64,000 bases of DNA, taken from contig NZ_FTMV01000019.1 of assembly GCF_900156175.1 (NCBI RefSeq), positions 1 through 64,000 on the forward strand, read 5' to 3'. The notes under the pieces are model-generated. The model was not told where the DNA came from, did no database searches, and saw nothing but the letters and a program-made list of their open reading frames with translations. Position 1 is the first letter of the stretch; every line of letters starts with the position of its first letter. Origin of the DNA: Janthinobacterium sp. TND4EL3 (lineage in GTDB: Bacteria > Pseudomonadota > Gammaproteobacteria > Burkholderiales > Burkholderiaceae_D). The position numbers and the translations under genes were made by a program. This document shows, piece by piece, positions 8,107 through 15,302 of the stretch.

Positions 8107-8637
8107 ATGCTCAAGGGAACACTCTGTACCGTAAGGCACTTGACTGCCGCCGACCTGAATACCTATATTGCCCTCGTTAACGACCTGCCCTCGCGGGGCG
8201 AGTTCTTCTCCATGCAATTCAAGTCGCCCGAAGCGATCCGGCGCGAATTCATGCAGACGGGCCTGGTTACCGAGGACAGCGAGTTGTTCCTCATCGAAGA
8301 TCACGCCCAGCAGATCATCGGCACGATCACCCACTTCAAGAGCCGCACGCCCGTCTCGCGCGAGATCGGCTACCGCCTGTTCGACCGCCAGCGCGACGGG
8401 CGCGGCTACATCAGCGAGGCAACGCGGCTGCTGGTCGACTACCTGTTCCATGCCTATCCCTACCATCGCCTGGAACTGCTGATGGACCCGCACAATACCG
8501 CCTCCGAGCGCATCGCGCAAAAGAACGGCTTCACCCAGGAAGGACTGATACGCCAGGCTTTCTTTATCAACGGCATCATGCGCGATGCAAAAATGTACAG
8601 CCTGCTGCGGCCGGAATGGCAAGCCCGCGCCCGCTGA
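8107..8637 (+). CDS. GNAT-family N-acetyltransferase, RimJ/L-like
   Basis: The 176-aa product has the GNAT core: an acetyl-CoA loop in RQRDGRGYISEATRLLVDYLF and a downstream PHNTASERIAQKNGFTQEGLIRQ segment typical of the Acetyltransf_3 / ribosomal-protein-alanine acetyltransferase branch. These enzymes move acetyl from acetyl-CoA to an amine such as a protein N-terminus or small molecule; the actual substrate is unknown. ATG 8107 is chosen over an in-frame TTG at 8089 because homologous proteins start close to the first beta strand. It stands alone between the divergent peptidase and the glycine-zipper gene. Confidence 0.85.
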   Translation: MLKGTLCTVRHLTAADLNTYIALVNDLPSRGEFFSMQFKSPEAIRREFMQTGLVTEDSELFLIEDHAQQIIGTITHFKSRTPVSREIGYRLFDRQRDGRGYISEATRLLVDYLFHAYPYHRLELLMDPHNTASERIAQKNGFTQEGLIRQAFFINGIMRDAKMYSLLRPEWQARAR

Positions 8638-8657
8638 CTTGTTACGGCCGGGGCAGG

Positions 8658-8712
8658 ATTGTAATAAGTTGTATTAGACGTGGAACAAGCTTGCGCCAGC
8701 GGATATAGTCCA
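8658..8712 (+). promoter_or_regulatory. Direct-repeat box plus -10, shared with the gene at 25305
   Basis: The box ATTGTAATAAGTTG (8658-8671) continues as a direct repeat TTGTAAT-AAG-TTGTATT with a 10-base period. Exactly 46 bases from box start comes TATAGTCCA (8704-8712). The same box, the same TATAGTCCA and the same 46-base distance occur at 25220-25274 before another exported protein. Ten-base-period heptamer repeats just above a promoter are typical of OmpR/PhoB-type response regulators. The regulator is unknown. Confidence 0.6.
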
Positions 8713-8757
8713 GTCCATGCAGATCATTGTGATCTCGCCGGAATGGAAGGAAATGCC

Positions 8758-9198
8758 ATGTTGAACAAGAAACTCCTGGGTGCGGTAATGGTAGCGGCAG
8801 TGGCTGTGTCTTCGGCCGCAGTCGCCGGTGACCGCGACTTCAATACCGTCGCAGGCGCCGTCGTCGGAGCAGCCATTGGCAACAGCACCGGCGGACGCAA
8901 TGGCGCGATCGTCGGTGGCGTCATCGGCGCTGCCGTCGGCAACAGCATCAACACGAATGACCGTTATTACGACCGTGGCGGCTATCGCGGCGGCTACCGC
9001 GAAACGTATTACGCTCCTGCGCCGCAGCCTGTGTACTACGCGCCGGCGCCGCAGCCCGTGTATTACGCGCCGCCTCCGCGCTACTACGGCCCGCCAGCCG
9101 TCGTCTACGTGCAGCCGGGCCGCGGCTACTACCGCGACCATGGCCGCCGCGACTACTATGACCATGGTCATGGTCACGGCTGGGGCCATCGCCGTTAA
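8758..9198 (+). CDS. Exported glycine-zipper protein with Tyr/Pro/His-rich tail
   Basis: This 146-aa protein begins with a signal peptide (LLGAVMVAAVAVSSAAVAG). Residues 30-65 form a glycine zipper (TVAGAVVGAAIGNSTGG, then AIVGGVIGAAVGNS) as in outer-membrane 17-kDa-antigen-like proteins. The tail has two PAPQPVYYA repeats and ends in an Arg/His/Tyr-rich segment. It probably sits in the envelope. ATG 8758 follows GGAAGGAAATGCC, a good ribosome site, and is preferred over an upstream GTG at 8680. It is controlled by the direct-repeat promoter at 8658-8712 and closed by the terminator at 9224. Confidence 0.8.
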   Translation: MLNKKLLGAVMVAAVAVSSAAVAGDRDFNTVAGAVVGAAIGNSTGGRNGAIVGGVIGAAVGNSINTNDRYYDRGGYRGGYRETYYAPAPQPVYYAPAPQPVYYAPPPRYYGPPAVVYVQPGRGYYRDHGRRDYYDHGHGHGWGHRR

Positions 9199-9223
9199 GC
9201 ACCGCCCTGCACCGGTCCCGTCC

Positions 9224-9258
9224 AAAACCTGCGCCAGCCTGCTGCCGCAGGTTTTTTT
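9224..9258 (+). terminator. Rho-independent terminator
   Basis: A perfect 10-bp stem, AAAACCTGCG (9224-9233) with CGCAGGTTTT (9246-9255), runs on into further T residues. It lies 26 bases after the stop of the glycine-zipper gene, which makes that gene monocistronic. Confidence 0.85.
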
Positions 9259-9309
9259 GCGAGAAAAGCAAGGTATCGCCCACCCACAATATCGGCTAAG
9301 CTGTGTCCT

Positions 9310-10269
9310 ATGATCAATATCGGGCCGCCTGGACCGCAGCAAACGATGCATTTAATCAAAGACGAGCTCGACTTTGGCCCCTGGCTTGACGCGGCGGCCG
9401 GCAGCAGCGTGGGCGCCGGCCCCATGCCGCGGCGCGAAAACCAGGACAATTTCCTGCTGATCGATGCCAGCGGCCACGCCGTCTGCCTGTCGCAGCAAGC
9501 GCCGTTCCACTGCCAGGTTCCCGGCTGGCCGGCTGGCCACGTGCGCGCCGCCGTGCTCGATGGCATGGGCGGCCACGGCCACGGGCGCGAAGCGGCGGAA
9601 GCGGCCGTGCAAGGCTTGCTGGCCATCCCTGCCTGCCATGACACAGCCAGCCTGTCGGCCCAGCTCGATGATTTGCACGCGCGCTTGCAAGCCGCTTTCA
9701 CGGCGGATAGGCCGGCCCGCCCGCCGGGCACCACCCTGACCTTGCTGGAGGTGCCGCCCGGCAAGGCGCCGCTGCTGTACCACGTGGGCGATTCGCGCCT
9801 GTATGAAATCAGCGATGGCACGGCCACGGCGCTCACCGTCGATCACGTACCGGCCACCGCCTATGCGATGCGCGGCGCGCTGGACGAGGCGCAGTGGCGC
9901 GCCCGCGTGCATGGCGAACACCATCCGCAAATCTCGCAGGCATTTATTTTGGGCAACGCCTTCGGCGAGTCCCTGCATCTCGACAAACCCCTGCTCGCCC
10001 TCGATGCGGACAATCTGCCGCCCTTCCTGGCCCGGCTGGGAGACCGCCGCGTGCTGCAGCTACGCTCCGGCGCCCACTATCTGCTGCTCAGCGACGGCTT
10101 CTGGGCCTGTGAAGATCCCTATGCGGCCACGGCGCGCTGGCCGGCACTGTGCGCAGGCAGGAGTGCGGCGCAAACCGTCGCTGCCCTGCTGGGCGACTTC
10201 CTCGCCAATCCGCCCAAGGGCTTGTCGAGCGACAATCTGACCGTGCTGGCCCTGCGTTTTCTCCCCTGA
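9310..10269 (+). CDS. PP2C-family serine/threonine phosphatase
   Basis: This 319-aa protein has the PP2C metal-binding and core motifs in order: RRENQDNF (about residue 41), VLDGMGGHGHG (about 95), PPGTTL, YHVGDSRLYE, LLSDGFW and a final SDNLTVLAL. Such enzymes remove phosphate from Ser/Thr and use two Mn/Mg ions. It is soluble, without membrane segments, like the PppA/Stp group. Two genes on is an FHA-domain protein, and a eukaryotic-like kinase lies about 10 kb away, so a phospho-Thr signalling circuit is plausible but not shown. ATG 9346 is an alternative start. Confidence 0.85.
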   Translation: MINIGPPGPQQTMHLIKDELDFGPWLDAAAGSSVGAGPMPRRENQDNFLLIDASGHAVCLSQQAPFHCQVPGWPAGHVRAAVLDGMGGHGHGREAAEAAVQGLLAIPACHDTASLSAQLDDLHARLQAAFTADRPARPPGTTLTLLEVPPGKAPLLYHVGDSRLYEISDGTATALTVDHVPATAYAMRGALDEAQWRARVHGEHHPQISQAFILGNAFGESLHLDKPLLALDADNLPPFLARLGDRRVLQLRSGAHYLLLSDGFWACEDPYAATARWPALCAGRSAAQTVAALLGDFLANPPKGLSSDNLTVLALRFLP

Positions 10270-10365
10270 TTGCCCGCGCGCCTGCGTCAAAGTGAACCCG
10301 CGTCGCCCCGCGTGGTCTGATGGTAGACAGTTTGCCGCCATTCGTCACTGCCACAGGAGCCTGCC

Positions 10366-10826
10366 ATGAGCGACTGTCGACCTTCGGCGTGATGTTCGCC
10401 CCCGACCACCGGCGCGCGGCCAGCGACATGCTGCGCGTGCTGCGTCCCGGCGGACGCATCGGCATGGCCAACTGGACCCCGGATGGCTTCATCGGGCAGC
10501 TCTTCAAGATCATCGGCAAGTACTTGCCACCCCCGGCGGGCGTGGTGTCGCCGGCCCGCTGGGGCGAGGAAGCCTATTTGCGCGACCTGTTTGGCCGGGC
10601 GGCGGAACAGGTCCATGCGCAGCGCAAATTCTTCAACTTCCGCTACGCCTCGGCGGCGCACTGGCTGCAGGTGTTCCGCGACTGCTATGGCCCCGTGCAC
10701 AAGGCCTTCGCGGCGCTGGAGCAAGACCTGATCACCTTGCTCGAACGCTCGAACACGGCCGGCGCCCAGTCACTGGTCGTGCCCGCCGAATACCTGGAAG
10801 TGATCATCAACACACGCCGCAGCTGA
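10366..10826 (+). pseudogene. Class I SAM methyltransferase remnant, internal deletion
   Basis: The frame at 10380-10826 encodes the C-terminal half of a class I methyltransferase: STFGVMFAPDHRRAA, then MLRVLRPGGRIGMANWTPDG, the post-motif region. The AdoMet-binding motif I and about 110 upstream residues are missing. A proper start (ACAGGAGCCTGCC before ATG 10366) is still present, but its frame reads only eight codons (MSDCRPSA) and stops at 10390. This looks like an internal deletion that joined the original start out of frame to the second half. An overlapping open frame from 10320 could still yield a 168-aa fragment, which could not bind AdoMet normally. Confidence 0.7.
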
Positions 10827-10847
10827 TTGACCATGATCAAATAAACA

Positions 10848-10887
10848 TGCCTGAAAAGATATGAAGTGTGTTTTCAGGCAATTGTTT
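10848..10887 (+). terminator. Hairpin after methyltransferase remnant, possible terminator
   Basis: TGCCTGAAAA (10848-10857) pairs perfectly with TTTTCAGGCA (10871-10880) around a 13-base loop. Only a short T-rich tail (ATTGTTT) follows, so termination strength is uncertain. Confidence 0.4.
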
Positions 10888-11013
10888 CCATGGCAATCAT
10901 GATGGGTTGTGATCAGGGACATCAATTCGGACAAAAAGAGTACGCACAGATGCCGCGAAGGTTGCCAAGCGGGCGCAAAAGCGCGTAAGCTCTCATGTAT
11001 AACAGAGGGCAGC

Positions 11014-12609
11014 ATGTCCCCGCTCGATTCGAGTCAGAATGTCATGAAAAAATGCAGCAACCCGGAGCACCCGCACTGTACGTTCTGGGTCTTGCCTGGG
11101 GAAACAGTCTGCGCGGCCAACCACGCGCAAGCGACGACTGCTCCCAGCAGCTACGACCTGTTGACCGCACTGCGCAGCGCCCGTTCCGAGTCGTCGGCAA
11201 CGGCGCTGCCGCACGCCCCTGCCCATGACGCCGTCACTGAGTCGGCAAGCAATCCCTTGCCGGTGCATGCGCCGGCGCCTGCTGCCGCGCTGCCGCTCCC
11301 GCCAACGACGCCCCCGGCCTACCAGCCCGTGCAAGCCCACCTGCACATCAGCGGCTTCGACCCGCGCGCTGCGGGCGGACGGCAAACCCTGAAAATGGAA
11401 TTGCGCGGCATGAGCGCCGCCTGCGCGCCGCAACTGACCCTGCGCCTGCGCTCGGACCTGATCCCGCGCGGCGCCGTCCAGCATGATTTCGTGCGCACGA
11501 CGCGCGGCGACTGGCGTCCCGTGTTTGTCGAGTTTTCCTCACGCAACAAGGAACACGGGCAATACCAGATCGACGTGGAAGTGCACAGCCACATCGCTGG
11601 CGCCGTGGCGCAGAAATGGGTGTGCACCTTCGTCATCCTCGTGCCGCGCCGCGACGCCACCCTGACGGAAATCCACCAGATCTTCCTCAGCACGCACAAG
11701 AACGTGCGCGTGATGGCCGACGACGCCTCGATCGCCCGCGTGACGGGCGGCGATGGCTGCAACCTCGACGTGACGGCACGCAACGCCGGCATCGCCCACG
11801 TGGATTTATCGGCCCCGCAGGGCAAGATCGACATGGGCTTTACCACCATCGCCTGGGACGAGGAACTGATCGAAGTCGACCTGCCCGCCGCCAGCCATTG
11901 CCACCCGCATCCAAGCCAGGCCGCCTGCCTCGTCAATGCGGCGCCGGAAGCGGGCGAGCAGCGCCAGATCCGCCTGTTTGCGCTGGAAGAATGCATGCTG
12001 GGCCGTTTCGAGCTGGTGGACCCGGAAGCCGATGTCTTGCTCAGCCATTTCAGCCCCGACGGCCAGGACAACAATGGCTTGACGCGCCGCCTGTCGGGCC
12101 GCCACGCCATCATCCGCCGCAGCCAGCAAGGCTTTGAAATCGAGGACGTCTCGCGCTACGGCATGCTGCTCGACGGCGTGTGGCCCGGCAAGCACAAGCC
12201 CGTCGCCCTGCGCCTGGGCATGCGCATCGAATTGTCCGCCAGCATCAAGGGCATCGTCGTGCTCAGCGTCACGGCCATCCTTGCACATGGCGTGATCCTG
12301 CACCGCATCGACCACGGCGCCCGCGCCGAATGCTTTTACCTGCTGCTGCCCGACACCCAGCCCGCGCCCGCCAGCCACCAGGCTACGCCGCAGGCCGGCT
12401 GCCTTCCTGTGCTGTTCCACCGCAACGGCGGTTTCTGGCACCTGGACACGGCCAGCGGCAAGGAAACGGCGCTGGCCCCCGCCACCGCCCTCGACAAGCT
12501 CAGCGGTTTTGCCAGGCATAACCGTTTCGCCAGTGAACCGTATCCGGAATGCTGGATCATCCGCACCGAAGGCGCGGCCCTGTGCGATAGCAGCATGCAA
12601 ACTGCGTAG
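11014..12609 (+). CDS. FHA-domain protein with N-terminal zinc-knuckle-like motif
   Basis: This 531-aa protein has an N-terminal Cys/His cluster (CSNPEHPHC...C...H, residues 13-35) and a Pro/Ala linker (about 60-110). A beta-rich middle domain (about 110-310) follows, then an FHA domain (about 340-440) with LGRFE, RRLSGRHAII and SRYGMLLDG, the positions that contact phosphothreonine. A C-terminal domain has no family I recognise. FHA domains recruit phospho-Thr partners, which fits the PP2C phosphatase two genes upstream. ATG 11014 has GAGGGC before it; the frame is open further upstream to 10909 without a better site. The N-terminal motif resembles a cytosolic zinc ribbon and shows no signal peptide. 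Confidence 0.75.
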   Translation: MSPLDSSQNVMKKCSNPEHPHCTFWVLPGETVCAANHAQATTAPSSYDLLTALRSARSESSATALPHAPAHDAVTESASNPLPVHAPAPAAALPLPPTTPPAYQPVQAHLHISGFDPRAAGGRQTLKMELRGMSAACAPQLTLRLRSDLIPRGAVQHDFVRTTRGDWRPVFVEFSSRNKEHGQYQIDVEVHSHIAGAVAQKWVCTFVILVPRRDATLTEIHQIFLSTHKNVRVMADDASIARVTGGDGCNLDVTARNAGIAHVDLSAPQGKIDMGFTTIAWDEELIEVDLPAASHCHPHPSQAACLVNAAPEAGEQRQIRLFALEECMLGRFELVDPEADVLLSHFSPDGQDNNGLTRRLSGRHAIIRRSQQGFEIEDVSRYGMLLDGVWPGKHKPVALRLGMRIELSASIKGIVVLSVTAILAHGVILHRIDHGARAECFYLLLPDTQPAPASHQATPQAGCLPVLFHRNGGFWHLDTASGKETALAPATALDKLSGFARHNRFASEPYPECWIIRTEGAALCDSSMQTA

Positions 12610-12645
12610 TAACACTGTTGTAAATCTGCAGTTATCCGCAAGGCT

Positions 12646-12750
12646 CTAGCGTGGTATCAGTACGAGAAAAATCATCGACAGGCCCAGAATAAACACCGCT
12701 TCGAGCGTAAACACGATGGCGGGAATCTGCAATTCGCGCGGGATTTTCAT
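12646..12750 (-). CDS. Small hydrophobic membrane protein (34 aa)
   Basis: The 34-codon frame begins MKIPRELQIPAIVF and is followed by one long hydrophobic helix (FTLEAVFILGLSMIFLVLIP) ending in Arg. A very strong ribosome site (AAGAGGTG) stands 5 bases before ATG 12750. The charge pattern, with Lys/Arg/Glu at the N-terminus and Arg at the end, suits a single-span inner-membrane miniprotein. It is convergent with the FHA gene. No family recognised. The case rests on the ribosome site plus a clean membrane helix. Confidence 0.55.
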   Translation of the reverse strand: MKIPRELQIPAIVFTLEAVFILGLSMIFLVLIPR

Positions 12751-12938
12751 GGCGACACCTCTTAAAACGTAAGACTGCTTTCAGCATAGCGCGCCGCGCG
12801 CCAAATACATTGTCAGCCGCACAACATACTTGACCGGCCGGCATCAGGCGCCGAGTTCGCTGGCCATGCCATCACGACACACAATTTAACAATTTAATAG
12901 CAGATATTCTGCAAATAGTACCCCTCCACGCCCCTGCA

Positions 12939-12958
12939 TACTGTATATTCATCCAGTT
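12939..12958 (+). promoter_or_regulatory. LexA (SOS) box upstream of ydjM-like gene
   Basis: TACTGTATATTCATCCAGTT has the CTG-N10-CAG core with the AT-rich centre of a LexA operator, 50 bases before the YdjM-like gene. Escherichia coli ydjM is a known LexA-regulated membrane protein gene, so site and target agree. Confidence 0.7.
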
Positions 12959-13009
12959 AATATCCCCCCTGTATTTCACACAGCGCCAGCATGGCGTTTT
13001 ACATTTTCT

Positions 13010-13609
13010 ATGGCTTCCAATAAAGCGCATCATGCGACCGGTTGGGCCGCCGGCGTGATCGCCGCGGCCCTCGTCGCGCACGCTGGCGCCGGCGGTCCCT
13101 ACCAAGTGCTGAGCATGCTCGCCTTTGTCATGGGCGCGCTGGGCGGCACGGCGCCGGACTGGCTGGAAGTGGCCTGGTGGGCGCGCACGCACAGGCTGTG
13201 GATCACGCACCGCACGTGGACGCACTGGGGCCTGGCCTGGATCGCCCTGCTCGTCTACACGTATCTGCAATTGCCGCATCATGTCTGGGCGCCGCCCCTG
13301 TTCGGCTTTGCCGCCGGCGGCATCATGCATCTGCTGGCCGACTGGCCCAATCCGCTGGGCGTGCCATGGATTTTCCGCCGCCACTCGCTGCGCTGGTGGA
13401 AAAGCGGCCGACACGACATCATCGTCATCATCGCCGCCTGGCTGGCCGCCACCGTCGTGGCTGACCACGTGTTTTTCGACGGCATCCACCTGCGGCGCAG
13501 CATACTGGCGGTTGACGCCCTGCTGCACTGGTCCGCCGCCGCCCTGGGGCAAGCCTGGGCGGATCTGCAACAGTGGCAGGAACGCTGGCGCCTGGGAGGC
13601 GGACAGTAA
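13010..13609 (+). CDS. ydjM: YdjM/DUF457-type inner-membrane protein
   Basis: The 199-aa protein starts ASNKAHHATGWAAG and has several membrane helices plus conserved His/Asp patterns: a KAHH near the N-terminus, THRTWTH near residue 67 and MHLLADWPNP near 107. These are typical of the YdjM / LexA-regulated, membrane-bound metal-dependent hydrolase family. The name hydrolase comes from motif similarity; no substrate is known. A LexA box lies 50 bases upstream, pointing to induction by DNA damage. The gene is followed 109 bases later by the iron-uptake sigma factor, whose Fur box begins only 25 bases after its stop. Confidence 0.82.
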   Translation: MASNKAHHATGWAAGVIAAALVAHAGAGGPYQVLSMLAFVMGALGGTAPDWLEVAWWARTHRLWITHRTWTHWGLAWIALLVYTYLQLPHHVWAPPLFGFAAGGIMHLLADWPNPLGVPWIFRRHSLRWWKSGRHDIIVIIAAWLAATVVADHVFFDGIHLRRSILAVDALLHWSAAALGQAWADLQQWQERWRLGGGQ

Positions 13610-13633
13610 TTGACGCCGCCCGCAGGGCAATGT

Positions 13634-13652
13634 GATAATGAGTATCATTCTC
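13634..13652 (+). promoter_or_regulatory. Fur box of the sigma/FecR operon
   Basis: GATAATGAGTATCATTCTC matches the 19-bp Fur consensus at most positions. It lies 67-85 bases before the GTG start of the ECF sigma gene. It predicts repression by Fur-Fe(II) and expression under iron starvation. Confidence 0.85.
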
Positions 13653-13718
13653 AAACAGCCCAGCCAGCCGGCGCCCCGCGTTCCGTCAGCCCAGCTCATC
13701 CCTTGCCCGGAGTACGCA

Positions 13719-14228
13719 GTGAGCACCGCCAGTCCCGTCCATGCCATTCCCCTGAGCACCCTGTACAGCGAACACCACGGCTGGCTGTATGGCTGGCTGC
13801 GCGGCAAGCTGGGCAACCGCGCCGATGCGGCCGACCTGGCGCAGGACACCTTTTTGCGCCTGCTGGGCAAGCGCGACGCGGCGCCGCTGCGCGAGCCGCG
13901 CGGCTATCTGGCGACCATCGCGCGCGGCCTGCTGGTCGACCGCTACCGCCGCCAGGCGCTGGAGCAGGCCTACCTGGAAGCGCTGGCGCAACAAGCCGAG
14001 CCGGTATCGATGTGCGCCGAAACGCATGCCATCGTCATCGAGACCCTGCTCGCCGTCGACCGCCTGCTCGACAGCCTGGGCGCCCGCACGCGCGCCATCT
14101 TCCTGCTGGCGCAGATCGAAGAACTGAGTTATGCGGACATCAGCCGGCGCCTGGGCGTGTCCCTGCCCACCGTGAAAAAGCACCTGGTGCGCGCCTATAC
14201 GGAATGCCTGATGCTGGCGGCCGCCTGA
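13719..14228 (+). CDS. ECF RNA polymerase sigma factor, FecI-like
   Basis: This 169-aa sigma-70 ECF factor has region 2 (LYSEHHGWLYGWLRGKLGN, DAADLAQDTFLRLL) and region 4 (LSYADISRRLGVSLPTVKKHLVRA) with a helix-turn-helix. FecR and a TonB receptor follow, the standard FecI-FecR-FecA surface-signalling set. Earlier in-frame starts (13632) fall inside the Fur box and are rejected. GTG 13719 has GGAG six bases before it and begins VSTASPVHAIPLSTLY. The stop overlaps the FecR start by one base (TGATG), so the two are translationally coupled. It presumably directs polymerase to the receptor promoter in the 15190-15300 gap. Confidence 0.88.
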   Translation: MSTASPVHAIPLSTLYSEHHGWLYGWLRGKLGNRADAADLAQDTFLRLLGKRDAAPLREPRGYLATIARGLLVDRYRRQALEQAYLEALAQQAEPVSMCAETHAIVIETLLAVDRLLDSLGARTRAIFLLAQIEELSYADISRRLGVSLPTVKKHLVRAYTECLMLAAA

Positions 14229-15190
14229 TGTTCGGCACTCCCTCTTCCCTCCCCATCGCCCGCGGCATCCTGGCCGCCGCCGCCCACTGGCACGTGGAAC
14301 TCAAATGCGGCAGCGCCGATGCCGCCGCCCTGCAAGCCTGGCGCGACGCCAGCGCCGAGCATGAACGGGCCTGGGAGCTGCTGCGGCGCATGGACGGCCA
14401 GCTGGGCGCGATACCGGCAGCGCTGGCGATTCCCGCCCTGCAGGCGGCGCAGCAGCGCCGCCGCGCGGCAGGCAGGATACTGGCCGTGCTGGTGGCGGCC
14501 GGCGGCGGCATCATGCTGGGCCAGGCGGGCCTGCAGTCCGCACCCTGGCAAGCCCTGACGGCATCCTTGCGCACGGCGCCGGGCCAGCGCCGCCACGTGA
14601 CGCTGGCCGATGGCGGGCGCCTGGAGGTCAATACGGACAGCGCCGTCGATGTCGCTTACAGCGCCACGCAGCGCCGCATCCGCCTGCACCATGGCGAAAT
14701 CATGATCACGACAGCGCCCGATGCGCGCCCCTTCCTCGTCAACACGCCGCACGGCGTGATTCGCGCGCTGGGCACGCGCTTCGGCGTGCGCTGCGATGAC
14801 GGCGGCAGCGTCGTCAGCGTCTTCGAGCACGCGGTGGAAGTGCGCTGCGCGGCGCGCCCGGACGCCGTGCGGCGCCTGGAAGCGGGCCAGCAGCTACGTT
14901 TCCAGGACAACGGGCCTGAAACCGCGATGGCCATGCCGGGGCACCAGGACAGCTGGCTGCGCGGCATGCTGGTGGCGGCCGACTGGCCCCTGCAACAGCT
15001 GGTGCAGGAACTGGCGCGCTACCGGTGCGGGCGTCTTGTTTGCGACGCCGCCGTGGCGCAGCGCCCCGTCACGGGCACTTACCGGCTCGACGATATCGAC
15101 GCCGTGCTGGAAAGCCTGTGCGCCTCGCACGGGCTGCAAGTGACGTACTTCACGCGCTACTGGGCCACGGTGTCGGCCCGTGCCACCTAA
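14228..15190 (+). CDS. FecR-family anti-sigma / sigma regulator
   Basis: This 320-aa protein begins with a cytoplasmic DUF4880-like segment (ILAAAAHWHVEL...AWRDASAEHERAWELL). One membrane helix (about residues 80-98, AGRILAVLVAAGGGIML) and a periplasmic FecR domain (about 115-215, RHVTLADGGRLEVNTDSAV, VNTPHGVIRALGTRF) follow, ending in a DUF4974/STN-like end. It senses the loaded TonB receptor and releases or activates the sigma factor. Its start overlaps the sigma stop. The receptor follows after 112 bases. Confidence 0.88.
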   Translation: MFGTPSSLPIARGILAAAAHWHVELKCGSADAAALQAWRDASAEHERAWELLRRMDGQLGAIPAALAIPALQAAQQRRRAAGRILAVLVAAGGGIMLGQAGLQSAPWQALTASLRTAPGQRRHVTLADGGRLEVNTDSAVDVAYSATQRRIRLHHGEIMITTAPDARPFLVNTPHGVIRALGTRFGVRCDDGGSVVSVFEHAVEVRCAARPDAVRRLEAGQQLRFQDNGPETAMAMPGHQDSWLRGMLVAADWPLQQLVQELARYRCGRLVCDAAVAQRPVTGTYRLDDIDAVLESLCASHGLQVTYFTRYWATVSARAT

Positions 15191-15302
15191 TATTTTCATC
15201 TTTTTTGCGCCAGGGGTTGGTGTTTCGCTGCGCTGCTTCGGCTTGACAGGTAAGAAGCCGATTCATCCACCATAGCCCTTACCCTGAGCAGAAAGACCGA
15301 GC

